From: Capsaspora owczarzaki ATCC 30864
Lineage: Eukaryota > Opisthokonta > Filasterea
Reading direction: 5' to 3'
Assembly (NCBI RefSeq): GCF_000151315.2
Contig: NW_011887304.1
Location: forward strand, 311,357 to 375,356
DNA length: 64,000 bases
Part shown: positions 11,413 through 23,421 of the stretch, in pieces
How the letters are laid out: each line of letters opens with the position of its first letter
Position numbering within the stretch: the first letter of the stretch is position 1
Program-made: the position numbers and the translations under genes
Notes under the pieces: model-generated
The model's database searches: none
What the model saw: the letters and a program-made list of their open reading frames with translations, nothing else
Told to the model about the DNA's origin: nothing

Positions 11413-12053
11413 TGATTTGTGCATTGCCGTTTGTTGTCGTTTGGGTTTGTGTGAATGAATGAATTGTTTTTCTCTCAGCGTTGATCCAGTCTCCATTGTT
11501 ATTTCTCGTATGGTCAACCAGATTTGCATCTTGTCTTGTTGCTTCAATCTGCCCATCGCTGCATTAGTTCTTTCAAACCAGCCAACCCGGCCATTCGCGA
11601 AGTTGGCGCCATGGTGTGAATGCCACTTGCCGCTCGTTCTCTCCACCCCTAGATCTAGTAGACGCTTCTGCGGCACGGCGACCATCGATTTTGCAGTTGT
11701 TGCAGTTGTTTTGTTCTTTGTTGAATGTTCAGAGCAGCGTTGTGGCGTTCATTGTGTTGTGAAATTTCGTGATCAGAACTGACAATGAAGCTCTCCAATA
11801 ATACAACACAATCCCAGTCATTCCTTTTTTTATTTCTTATAAATTTAATCATTTTGATCTGATCTGAGATTTTGGATCATCATGCTGAGACTCGTTGTCT
11901 TGGCGCCAAAACGTACACACGCTTCTGCAAATGCTCGCTGTTCTCGCGTTCACTCACTCACTCGCTCACTCACAAACGCCACTTTGTTTGATGCTGTATC
12001 TCTCAATGTTAGTCTCCACTGGCGGCGTCGTTGCGCCGTGGCTCGCTCGTGCA
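11413..12053. other. DHHC 3' region / TARS 5' region
   Basis: Contains the DHHC 3' UTR and the promoter and 5' UTR of the threonyl-tRNA synthetase. In-frame ATGs upstream of the chosen TARS start (for example near 11931, 11991 and 12006) leave open a longer N-terminus. No other gene recognised. Confidence 0.5.
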
Positions 12054-14644
12054 ATGGCGACGCACGCGTTCCGAGACGCCCGCCTCGCGCTCTTCAAGCG
12101 GCACTACGAGGCCTCCGATGGCGCCACTCCAACGACCACCAGTGCTGGCATCGACAGTCGCTCATCCTCTGAGACTGCGATGGCTGCGGACGCCCGGCGC
12201 GGGGCACTCAAAGCGTGCTTCAAACCAGCGCGCGCAGACGCTGCTCCAGTCACTGTCGATCTCGCATCCGACTCGAAGGCGTCGGTGATCCAGCTTGCGA
12301 AAGGTACAAAAATCGTCGACAGACACAATAACGGGGGAAGAAGTTTTGATTGTGTCGCTTGGATTGGCTTGGAAGTTCATTGGGAAACTTCCACTCGAAT
12401 CACTTCTGCGACGACGCGCTTAGTACAAGCGAAAAGGACTCGAGCTGAGAACACAGTGTTTGGGGGGTTTGACGAAAAGCTCGAGATGCCCCTTGCTGGT
12501 CTCTGTATCTGCCCAAAAAATTGCTCACTTCTTCCTGCTCCTTTTGTTTCTTTTGATTAGCCGCACTTGGATCAACGCTAGAGCTCGTGACATGCACCGT
12601 CAACGGCAAGCCGTGGGATTTGACGCGACCGCTAGCTTTATTCATCAACGAGCACGCACAGGACGCACCATCCAGCACATTGGAGGTGGAGCTGCTTTCA
12701 TTCGACTCGAACGCGGCCAAGCATGTCGCTTGGCACTCGGCTGCCCATGTGCTCGGCGCTGCGATGGAAGAAGTGTACGGCGATGATGTGGTGCTGTGCG
12801 ACGGACCGGCCATCAGCGAGGGTGGCTTCTTTTACGAGGGCATGCTTGCCAACGGAAGGGGCTCCATCTCGACCACCGACCTTGCCCCGCTGGTTGCCAA
12901 AGCCACGGCATTCATTTCGGCCAAGCACCCCTATCAACGTGTCAGCGTATCTGTGGCTGATGCGCTGGCCATGTTCCCGGAAAACCCATTCAAACAGCAC
13001 TTTATTCGCAAAGCGGCGGCTGCTGCTGCTCCCAGCTCCCCGCTCATCTCCATCTATCGGTGCGGTGATTTTGTCGACCTGTGCCGTGGACCGCATATCA
13101 TCAATACTGGGGTTGTGGGCGCAATCACCTTCCATGCCGTATCTGCAGCCGAATGGGCCAGCCCTCTGGCATCCGCCCCTGCTGCTCTGCCGTCGCCCAT
13201 TCCCCTCCAACGCGTGTACGGCATCTCGTTCCCCAAGGCAGCAATGCTCAAAGAGTGGGTTACTGCACGCGAAGAAGCCAAGCTGCGCGACCATCGGCTT
13301 ATCGGTGCAGCGCAGCAGCTCTTCATGTTCCACCCATACTCGCCGGGATCTGCCTTCATGTTGCCCCACGGCATGAAGATCATCTCCCGCTTGCAAGAGT
13401 ACATCCGCTTGGCTTACATCCACTATGGCTATCAGGAGGTGTCGACACCGATCGTGTATTCCAAGGAGCTGTGGGAAACGTCGGGACACTTGCAGCATTA
13501 TGCCCAGGACATGTTTGCCGTCACAGGTGGCCTGACTCCGGCTGCTCCTGCTGCCGGTGCTGCTGCTGGTGCTGCTGGTCACAGCCATCATCACGCCGAC
13601 AGCGATGCTTCGTCTGATGCGACCCAGGCGTTGAAACCAATGAACTGCCCTGGCCACTGCCTCATCTTCCAGCGCAAGCACTACTCGTACCGAGAGCTTC
13701 CCATCCGATTGGCCGACTTTAGTCCGTTGCATCGCAACGAAGCCAAAGGTGCTCTGAGTGGGCTGACACGAGTCCGCCGCTTCCACCAGGACGACGCACA
13801 CATTTTCTGCACACCCGAGCAGATCCAAGCCGAGATTTTGAACGTCCTGGGCTTTGTCCGAGAAGTGTACGGCCGCCTTGGCTTTTCGGAATTCACCTTG
13901 AAACTTTCCACCCGGCCAGAGTCGTTTGTCGGCAGCATTGAGCAATGGGACTATGCCGAATCGTGCCTCAAGGATGCTCTGCAGCAGACGTGCGGCAGCA
14001 ACTGGACTCTCAACCCAGGGGACGGCGCCTTCTATGGACCAAAGATTGACATTACAATCCGGGATGCCATCGGGCGCCAGCACCAGACCGCCACAGTCCA
14101 GCTCGATTTTCAGCTGCCACAGCGCTTTGGCCTGCGCTACTTTGACGCCAACCAGCAAGCACACACGCCCGTCATGATCCACCGCGCCGTGCTGGGCTCA
14201 TTGGAGCGGATGTTTGCCATTCTGATTGAGAACACGGCGGGCAGGTGGCCGTTGTGGCTGTCGCCCCGTCAGGTAGCCGTCTGCAGCGTCGATCCTTCTG
14301 TCAACGAGTATGCCGCCGAGGTTTGCAAGCAGCTGGAAAAGGTCAGTCTACGGCTGCCTGGCAGCGTGTTTGAAGTCAAGAACAACGTGACGACCGACTC
14401 GTCCGCAGCGACTCCCAATGGCTCATCGTCCGCGTTCGCGCTTCAAGTCGAGGCCGACTTGTCCGACAACCGCCTGAGCAAAAAGATTCGCGATGCCCAG
14501 GTCAGCCAGTTCAATTACATTGTGGTGACGGGCGCGCGCGAGGCGGCAGATCGGACGCTCAATGTGCGAGATCGCACTGGCGCACAACTCGGTACCATGT
14601 CTTTTGACAAGTTTGTACAACTACTCCACGATCAAATGGCGTAG
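12054..14644 (+). CDS. TARS: Threonyl-tRNA synthetase, eukaryotic type
   Basis: Two exons, 12054..12303 and 12561..14644, joined in phase 1, give 777 residues from the ATG at 12054. A TGS domain (TCTVNGKPWDLTRPLALFIN) is followed by the editing domain with HSAAH (the HxxxH metal motif) and CRGPHI. The class II catalytic core includes MNCPGHCLIF, LHRNEAKGALSGLTRVRRFH (motif 2), GDGAFYGPKIDI and HRAVLGSLERMFAIL (motif 3), then the anticodon-binding domain starting WLSPRQVAVC. The enzyme charges tRNA-Thr with threonine. The frame stays open upstream to about 11895, so a longer form with a hydrophobic/Arg-containing leader, possibly mitochondrial, cannot be excluded. The 3' end faces FEN1, leaving a 132-bp gap. 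Confidence 0.93.
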
Positions 14645-14776
14645 GTTTACTTGTTTTTTGAACGGAAAAGCCATGGTACTAGACTCTTTCATTAAAGTAA
14701 AGTTGCACTACTGTAGCATGCGTTTCGCAGCAACATTAACATTCCATCAATCAACAACAAAACAAGAAAAGTACGT

Positions 14777-16676
14777 CTAATACTTCTTCTTGGATTTGCT
14801 GGCGGCAGAGCCACCCTTAACCATACTCTTGACGCTCATGCGACCCTTCTTGGCTTCCTTTGCCAATTCTTCTTCGGACTGCACAAGGGGGAAAAAAAAC
14901 AAAAAAAAAACAAAAAAAAAAAAAACAAGACGGAAACGATGAGCACACACGTATCGTTCGCAACCAAGGTCGATCCATGAAATCACCCGTCTCACCTTTC
15001 GCTTGGACGAAACAACCCCGGACACGGTAAAGAAGTTGTCAAGACGCCCTTGTGTGGCGGTGCTCTTCAGATCGACGAGCTTGGCTGCATTGTTGCGAAT
15101 GCGATCCTCGCTACAAACCAAAACCATTAAAGGTCGGAATGTAATCAACAACGCCACCAAACACTCACTCTAGCCCTCCTCCGTACCTAAAGCCCTTCTC
15201 CTGCACCATGAACTTGACAAGGCCTTCGACATCGGGCGCAGTCCACTTGAGATCAAGCTCCTCGCCTGGCGTCACCTCGGGTTCGAGGAACAAGGTACGG
15301 GCCTCGGCGAACGCCCAGTTGGCAGGGAGCGGGTACTTTTCAGTGTCGAGGTTTTTGATAATCTCCTCGATTGTCTTGTACTCTTGGATGAGCGCGTAGG
15401 CGCGGGTCGGACCAATGCCCTTGATGGACTCGCAGTAGTCGCAGCCAAGCAAGATGCACAGGTCGACAAACTGCTCCATGGTGAGCTTGAGGCCTTCGAG
15501 CGCACGGTCCAAGTTGAACTCCTTGATGGGCATTTTGCGCGCTTCCGAGAATGTCAAGTGGCGGAGCAAGACCTTGGAGCCGAACGTGAGGGCATCCATA
15601 TCCTCGGTACCGGCCGCAAACACTGAGCCCGACTTGACAAGGGCCGCACACTGCGCCTCGGCTTCACACGGCGCCGAAATGTACGGCACGCCCATGAGCG
15701 TCAGGAGGCGTTTGCACTCTTCGTTGTGCTCTTTGGTCACCTTGACCAGTCGACGCTGGAACTTTTCCATCGTTTCCGACTCGCCGGCTTCCGTTGCAGC
15801 GTCGAGCGATGCCTGGGCTTCCTCTCGGCGCGCAGTGCGCTTGGCGAGCTGCAAGAGCGGCAAAAAATCGAATGAGCATTGATGCAAAAGAAGCGAGACA
15901 TTACCGCAACAAACGTCCGCGTTCTTACCTCGCCAGACTTCATCACTGGTGGCTTTCCATCAAAGACATAGCTACGGGAAACCGAGCGAACATCAAGAGA
16001 TCATCGCGAGTGAGACCAACGGAACAAGCAGCATTGAAGCTTATTTTCAATCCCATCACTGCTGAGAGGTCGAGACCACCGAAATCAACCAACTTACACG
16101 GGCTTGATGCCGTTTTCAAGCATGCGAATGGTGCGATAGAAGAAGCCGACAAGATGACTGTTGAATGGAAGCATCATTGGAAGCTGAGTGTTGATGACAT
16201 TTCACCACCCCCCCCGCCATCCCTCATCCAACACTTCACAAGGCACTCACCTCGTTGTCTCGCCAGCATCGTTCATGAGCTGGTTGCCCTCGGAGCGCAC
16301 GGCAATGAGGAACTGGTACATGCTCATCGAAGCGTCAATGGCGACCTTGCGACCAAAGTAAGCCTAGCACCACCACGCCACCGTTTCGACACATTTCAAC
16401 AACAAAGATATATACACAAGTGAGTGCAGAGACACCGTTGCGGGTGGAGCGAGAGAGTGCGCGGAATAAGCAATGGCAACGAGTTGCAACAGTTGCAATT
16501 TTGGCGGGAAAAATTGGCGGCAAAACAGTCAGATCTTCTGTTCCCTTGCGTCCAGCTTGATAGGGGAGCGGAGTCGAAGGCACAATAGCACGCAAAAAAC
16601 TCACCTTGATGACGTTCTCGCGAACGCAGTGCGGGGCTTGGTCGGCAAGCAACTTGGCGAGATTGTGAATGCCCAT
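14777..16676 (-). CDS. FEN1: Flap endonuclease 1
   Basis: Seven exons: 16676..16605, 16363..16251, 16157..16098, 15971..15929, 15848..15187, 15110..14996 and 14878..14777, all phase-consistent, giving 388 residues (human 380). It begins [15 protein letters not shown], with the mature N-terminal Gly2 typical of FEN1. The XPG-N block ([28 protein letters not shown]), the XPG-I block ([26 protein letters not shown]-type [12 protein letters not shown]) and the helix-hairpin-helix block ([18 protein letters not shown]) carry the acidic active-site residues. A PCNA-binding PIP box, TQGRLDNFF, sits near the C-terminus, which ends in a Lys-rich tail. FEN1 removes 5' flaps during Okazaki-fragment maturation and long-patch base excision repair. 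An E2F-type site lies in intron 1. Confidence 0.96.
16500..16511 (+). promoter_or_regulatory. E2F/DP consensus-like site in FEN1 intron 1
   Basis: TTTGGCGGGAAA, extended to TTTTTGGCGGGAAAAA and followed by a half-site TTGGCGGCAAA. It lies in intron 1, about 165 bp downstream of the FEN1 ATG. It is identical to the site in POLE at 4-15. Confidence 0.5.
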
Positions 16677-16918
16677 TCTGCTGCTGTTGTATGAATGAAA
16701 AGCTGGACTGCCACTTGCATTGCATTTATTGAGACGTGCATCAAAAAACAGTCGTACAAGCAATCAGACAACCAATCACGCCCAATAGCAAAGCAGATCT
16801 TGACAGTTGGGCGAACGACCCCAAGATAGCCAAGAAAAATAAAAATTCCAAACACCAAACAACCAAAACCACGAACAACGCCGCCAAATCCACCAAATCC
16901 CCACAGACAACTTTGTCA

Positions 16919-19900
16919 TCACGCAAAAATAAACGAAGATGAGCGCTGCAGCATGCCAGCGGGACGCTCGGCAGCTTGGTGGCGGGCAAGCTTCTCACGC
17001 TCGCGCTGCGCCTCGACAAGCTCCTTGCACGGGATGCTCAGGGCCTCGAGCTGGCCACTCGCCATCCAGCTCTTGAACAGAGAGGCCGCGTACTCGTAGC
17101 CAACGGCCGAGATTTCGGCATAGCGTCCAAACGCCAGCAGCGGGTAGTGGTTGACTGGCGGGCGAAGATACAGGCTGCAGTACAGCTCCTTGGTCAGCTC
17201 CAGGTTCAAGTCCGACCGAATGTAGCAAATGCGCTGTGAAATATCGCTCATCGACGGCACGTGCACGGGCTTTGCGAACGGATTGATCTTGCGCCAGAGC
17301 AGCCACCAGCCACTCAACGCGTCGCCATAGTTGTAGTAGTTGGTGTCGTCCACCGTGCCGACGTGCACCGCAATGATGTTTTGCGCGCCCAGAGCCTGCA
17401 TCACGTCGGCTAGAATCACATTCAAGACGTTTCAAACAACACTCATTCAGCAGAGTGATCAAGAGCAAAACAAGCACAAAACCAAGCCACCATTCACTTA
17501 CCCGGCAGATTGTTGCAGTAGCCACCATCCAACAGTAAGTTGTTCCCTTCGCACAGAGGGGGCATGAAGGAAGCCAGCGTCATGCTCGCACTGTCACCAA
17601 CCAAGTGCGCATTGAGTCAAAGAAGTAACGGCTCGGAACAACTTTTCGTGCTTTGATTCTCACCGAACATAGCGCCAGCCGGTGCCTTCCTGGTGAACAT
17701 TCAGAGAATTGGTGGTAATGTTGGTCGTCGTGCAAAAGTACGGCAGCCAGAAATCCTCGATCAGGGTCTCTCCAAAAATGCGGCGCAGAATCCTGTTCAC
17801 GAAAATACATTCACATGTTGTGAGTAACAACGGCTGCACTGCTGCAACGGGGGCAAGAGCAAAATCGCCCTCACCGGTTGAACGCATCGCCGGAAAAGAA
17901 GGAGGTCAGAGGCACCGTGAGATCGCGAATCAAGCGCCACTTGTTGCCAAACAGACGGCAGTACAACTTGGTTTTTTCTTCCAGAAGAGACGCGTCACTA
18001 ACAACCAAAGGTCGATGCGTGAGTGCATGCACGACATTTTTTTGCAACGAGTCACAGCTGCTCCTCGCTCACCGGTGCTTGGCGTAGAGAGCGCCGACAA
18101 ACGCGCCAATACTCGTGCCGCCAACCATATCAACGGGAATTTCGTGCTCCTCGAGCATTTTGATGATTCCCACATGGGACAGGCCTTTCGCACCGCCTCC
18201 TCCAAGCACGAGGCCGATCGACTGGCCCCGCACGCGGCGAGCCAAACGGGCAAAGTCCGACTTGTAGTGCTCCGTGTCCAGAATGAGGTGGCGATGCATG
18301 CAAACCTACCAGCAACCGAGATGAGTTGGGAAACACCCTCTCAACCACCTTGTTTTTCGTCAAAAAAGCCCAGACACAACTTACATGGTGATGGGCATTG
18401 GTCCACGACCGAGGCGCAGCCCAGAAGCGAGTGCCGTTGGGAGCGGTAAATCGCAAATGACTCTGGCGATCGCGCAGCGCCGGATCGGGCTCCGAGACAA
18501 AGCCAGCACGGCTGGCCAGCATCTTGCGCAAGAGGGCGTCCGACTCGGCCTCAACTTCGTCATGCAGCAAGACCAGCTCCTTGCGGGCGTTGCTGCGCTT
18601 CATGAAGGGCGTAATCTCCGCCTCGACTGCTCCAATCTTTGGCCCATTCCGGCCGTTGCAGACCACAAAGATGATATCGGCCTGGCGAATGCACCGCTTG
18701 GTCCAGGACGACGCCTTGTTCTCGGCTTCGTACACGACAATGTCATTCTCTTCCTCGAGCCGTCCCAGCCAGGACGTGAGCCGGATTTTGTCGAGCACCG
18801 TCACAGACTTGGAGTTGAACTGGGCCAGCACGGCGTCATGGTCGAGACGCAGCGTCTGGCCGAGCTTGGACAGGCAGGCGACCAGTCGGTTGGCAAAAGC
18901 ACGGAGAGGGACGTCGTCCGAGGAGGCAATCAAGGCCACGGTGGCCAGCTTGGCGCGGTTGGCATTGCTGTGTGCGGCCGACGCAGCAACCGCCGCTGTC
19001 GCAAACGGCACGGTGCCAGCCAGCACGGGATTGGGCGAGGCGGTCGTCGAGGTGGTGGCGAGCGATGTCGAGGACAAGGAGGGTTGCACCGTCATGCTGG
19101 CGCCAGTCAGTTCGTCCATGTCGGCCGGGCCGGAGGCAGGCCCGTCTCGTCCGATGGGCTGGAGCGTCGCAAAGTTCAACAGGTCGTCAAACACGGGGCT
19201 TCGAGCGACACGCTGCAGCCGACTGCCGATGCGCTTGTACATGGCGCGCGCAAAGTGGGCCATCACGTACGGATAGCGATTGACAATCATGGTGAACATG
19301 CTCTTCGGGATTTGGCAGATTTCCGTGTCACGGATGGCCACCACCGTGGCTGAGTGACGCGACTCGGTCAAGAGGTCGATTTCGCCCACACTATCGCCGC
19401 GGCCAAATTCTTCCGTCGCATGCTGCCCGCCGTTGATGGTCCACGAAAGCGTGCTGGCGGCCTGGTAGGCTGCGCTCATGGGACGGCCATTCGGGCCCAT
19501 GCGGTCTGCAGCCACCGGAGCGGGTTGGTGCGAGGCACGCACGCGTCCATGAAGCACAATATGCAGTCCGGTGCACTCTTCGCCCTGCTCGAACAAAACC
19601 TTGCCAGCCTTGCGGTACCGCCAGTCCAGCGCATAGTCAAACTGGCGGACGAGGGGACTCAGCCGGCGCGACAAGAAGAGCGCGAGTTGCAGAAAAACAT
19701 TCGGGTTGTTGTTGGCAATTTCGTCGAAAACATCGCGGGGCACATTGACCACTTGCGAGTCCTCCTTGGCGATGGCAAAAATGTCCGTGTGATCGCCCGT
19801 CAATGCGGCCAGGTGGCCAATGATGCCACCAACGCCGACGTCGTAGAGGGGATGCTTGGTGCCGTTTCGCTGAGTGGTGTACAGCGTGACTGAGCCGCGA

Positions 19901-21846
19901 ACAACAAACTGGATGGCGCTTCCCGCAGCCGGAGCGGGGACAGCTGCAGCGGACACGAGGCCGGGCACAGTCGGAGCGTCCGGTGGCGGGAGTAGCATGG
20001 CTTCCGATAGCGGTTGGTCTTTGCGAACGTTCATGCAGGCGAGATTCGCTTCAAGCAGCTCGCGGTCCTTTTGGTGGATTTCGCCAATGCGAGCGAGAAT
20101 CAAGCGAACGGCCATCTGGGACCAGGTTTCCTTGGCAGCTTCCGGGGCGTTGGAGACGTTGAGAACGTGCTGGTGGGGGTGGGGAATTGGAAGCAAAGGT
20201 CAGCAAAGTCGGCGGTTGCAAGTCAAGTTCAACAGGAAAACAAGGCTTACATCTTCAGTAGGCAACAAGAGCTCCTCCGTCAAACCCAAAAACTTGTACA
20301 GCGCCAAGAACGTAATACGCTGAAGACGCAACATGATCATTTGTGTGATGCGAGCCACGGCGTGGGGCGCGGAGCTTGCCAGCATGCGGAAGCTCTGAGG
20401 CAAACACAGAACGGCGAGTCAGTTGAATAATCTCACATGAGACTCCGTCATAGCCACAAAGGCAATCCACAATACCTCGCAAGGCAAACGAAGCAGCTTG
20501 GCATCCGTTGAAGCACGAGCGTAAACTTGACAGGGCAGCGACTCGTGTCCGGCCATGACGTCCAAATAGGTCAGCAAGCTCATTACAGTTTGTCCTTTGC
20601 ATGAACACAGAGGGGAGGGGAAATTAGTTGAAATGGGTGGAAATACAGGTTGAAGCGATTGTTTTCTTACCACTTCGAATGTCGCAGAGCAGCGAGGTCG
20701 GGTCATTTTCCTCCAAAAACAGTTGAACCTGCACAAAACAAGATATTCAATGAGCCACAAATCAAAACACAGATGCTGTCACAACAAACAAACAAACAAA
20801 CACGACTCACAGTTCCTTCCATGACAATCCAAAGATCAGGGCTCTTGTCGCCCTTGCGGAAGAGCAGCTCGTTCGCCTTGATTGAGAACGGCTTCATCAT
20901 GGTGCACAGCGATCGTGCCAGCGGTTCGTCCAAGTATCTCAGAATCTTGATCTTGCGGATGAGTTTTGCCGTTTCGTCCTCGCCTTCCCTTGCCTCTCGC
21001 TTGCCGTGCTTGAGTTTCCCGAGGTGTTTTCCAGCCAGAGCGTCGTCGCCAGCGTCTTGGCCATGCTCGTGCTTGTCCGACCCAGCCGTTGCTCCAGTTC
21101 CAGTCGCGCTGCTCGCCAGATTGTCCTTCAGATTGGCCGAATTGTTCGCCAGCAATTCTGATGCTTTGCGCCTGGCTCGCTCCTCGCGCTTCTTGGTCCG
21201 CGCAGTCGCAATGGCCGCCGCAGCAGCCGCCGCCTTGTACTTGTCTGCAGCGACCGCAGTTCCTCCTGCAGTGCCAGACAGCAGCGTGACTGGGGTGCCC
21301 GGACCCGCCGTCGAATTCGCCCCCGCGACTTGAACCGCAGCCCCAGCAGCCCCAGCACCAGCAGCCACAGCCACAGCGTCGTCATCGTTGTCCAGCCCAT
21401 CGTCGTCATCATCATCGTCGTCATCGTCGTGGCCAGCTGCAGCAAGCAGCTCCGACGCAACGTCAATGCTGTCGTCCTCCTCGTCCTCGTCCTCCGCGGC
21501 CAGCTGAAGGTCGTCCAGCGCTGCGTCGCGATGCAACCGCGTCAGCTTCTCTCGCCTCGCGTGCCGGCGTCGTCTGTTGATCAGCACAAAACCAATGTGA
21601 ATGAATGGATGAGCAAACATGATTGTGAATTTTGCGCAATCGTCAAAATCTCAGACAGGCACTCAGAAATCTCGTTCTGCTTTCGCTTGTGATGACCGCA
21701 AAACAAAAACAAGCAAGGGTCGCGCCTCACCGCAGCCGGATTTCCTGGCGAACAAAGGCCACAATCACAACACCAGCAATGCACACAGTCACGCCGAGCC
21801 CGACGCGCGACTGGAGCGTCCGACCGAGCTGGATGAATGAGAACAT
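16919..21846 (-). CDS. PNPLA6: Neuropathy-target-esterase-like patatin lysophospholipase
   Basis: Eleven phase-consistent exons: 21846..21731, 21573..20811, 20728..20671, 20594..20476, 20394..20251, 20169..18385, 18305..18073, 17997..17875, 17792..17664, 17590..17502 and 17409..16919, giving about 1,349 residues (human PNPLA6 1,366). An N-terminal membrane anchor ([18 protein letters not shown]) is followed by an Asp/Glu-rich region and three cyclic-nucleotide-binding-like modules, then a patatin domain. The patatin domain has the oxyanion loop [16 protein letters not shown], the nucleophile elbow [10 protein letters not shown] (Ser near 1060) and the catalytic Asp in [12 protein letters not shown] (near 1178). 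NTE enzymes hydrolyse lysophosphatidylcholine at the ER surface. The 5' end is divergent to the DUF268 gene across 243 bp. Confidence 0.94.
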
Positions 21847-22089
21847 TGCGAGAATTGTGAAGGAAAAAAAAAAAAAAAGAAAAAAAAAGCTCAGAAAAAA
21901 CAATGAATGGTAAAATATTCTGAATTAGGAACATTTTCAATGATTCGACGTTTTGGTCTTAAAATCTGAGAATCAGAAAGCAGTGACCAAAAATCAAAAG
22001 CAGTCCTTTTGTTGTTGTTGATTTTGGTTGGAAATTTCTACAGATTTTGAAAAGTAACGCAAAGCCGCACAGCACACAAGAGACAATCC
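21847..22089. promoter_or_regulatory. Bidirectional promoter region
   Basis: 243 bp between divergent start codons of the NTE-like gene (-) and the DUF268 gene (+). AT-rich with an A-tract at about 21863-21889. No defined element assigned. Confidence 0.4.
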
Positions 22090-23269
22090 ATGTTGCATCG
22101 AGGAGCATCCAAGTTCAAGATCAAGCTCGCTTATGGACTGGCCGTGATTGCGTGGCTGTTGGCAAATGCGAATCAAGTTGCCAAAGCTCAAGCAGCCGAA
22201 AGTATCTCTCAACCAGACACCGCTGAACCTTGGTCTACATCTACCTTATGGACCAATACATACCAACACGAGTTCTGCACTCAGACCCGAGCATTGCTGG
22301 CTGCCCGGATCCAAGCCGAGCAGATTCAGGCCAAACCTGCACCTCCCCCGCGAGACATTCCAGGCCACATGCTCGACGAGTTTACGCTCAATGGGCAGAT
22401 TCCGGTCTCACGCTACTACGTCGACGACACGAACGGCGGACAAGGTGAGCACGATGGCACGGCAATCGGGCAGGCTTCGACCAAACATGCACCAAATTAA
22501 AACTCATGCTCAAAATTCAACCTCCAATGCTTGCCTCTTTCTTGAACACTGACATGCAGGAACGCACATCGGCTACTCTCGAAACCAGATTGATCAGCTC
22601 GTGAGCCAGTTCAAAGAGCGACTGCGCAAAATCAAGGGAACTCGCGTCGAACTTCCGGTTGCAGACGCCACTGTTGTGGTTCCGCGTGCGATGCACGAGG
22701 ACTGGGTATTGCGAGCGCTCAGCGAGACAATCCGCACTGGCGATCGGGTGGTCGTCTACGGATCGATGACCCCAACGTACGAGGCCATGGCGCTGGCTTG
22801 CGGCGCCGCTGCCGTCGTCACGTCCGAGTACAACGCCCTGACATACCAGCATCCCAACATTACGACAGTCACACCCGACGTCCTGCAGTCGATGCCCTTT
22901 CTGCACGAGCACGGCCTGTTCGATGTGGCTGTTTCCATCACGAGCTTTGATCACGACGGCCTGGGCCGCTACGGGGATCCCGTCCATCCAGCTGCCGATC
23001 TGCTTGCCATGCAAAACGTACGCTGCGTTCTCAAGCCGGGCGGCCGGCTCGTATTGACAGTGCCGGTGGGACCCGACGGGCTCGCGTGGAATTTGCACCG
23101 CCGTTACGGTCCCCTCCGTCTGCCGTTGCTCATCCAAGATTGGCAGGTTCGGCGGCGGATTGGCTGGTCGTCCGAACGATATTCAGACCCTCAGGGCCGG
23201 ATGAACCAGGTGTATGAGCCGGTGTTTGTGTTGGAAAGCGCATTCGATGCCAAGCGGACGGAATTGTAG
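22090..23269 (+). CDS. DUF268-family protein (methyltransferase-like), membrane-anchored
   Basis: Two exons, 22090..22444 and 22560..23269 (phase 1), give 354 residues. A hydrophobic N-terminal segment (LAYGLAVIAWLLANANQVA) looks like a signal anchor. The C-terminal domain has the DUF268 signature (ITSFDHDGLGRYGDPVHPAA) and a methyltransferase-like KPGGRLVLTVPVG. An upstream VVVYGSMTPTYEAMALACGA could be the nucleotide-fold start. The family occurs in nematodes and in bacterial glycan clusters; its substrate is unknown to me. The likely location is the secretory pathway or Golgi lumen, inferred from the anchor. It converges with eIF4G2 across 152 bp. Confidence 0.82.
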
Positions 23270-23421
23270 CGTACAGCGATGAGTTGACTGAAGAAAATCG
23301 TTGTGTATTGATTTTGTGATTGATGGTACAAAAATTGATGGGTGGGTGGGTGGTAGTGGTGCTGGCGTAGGCGGGAGACGACGAATGCACGAAAAAAAGG
23401 CATGCTCATCATGAATTCTCA

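Noticed and set aside
12698-14182. 494-aa minus-strand open frame
   Set aside because: Antisense to the threonyl-tRNA synthetase catalytic exon; the sense strand has class II synthetase motifs.
18385-19353. 322-aa plus-strand open frame
   Set aside because: Antisense to the cNMP-binding exon of the NTE-like gene; no conserved motif.
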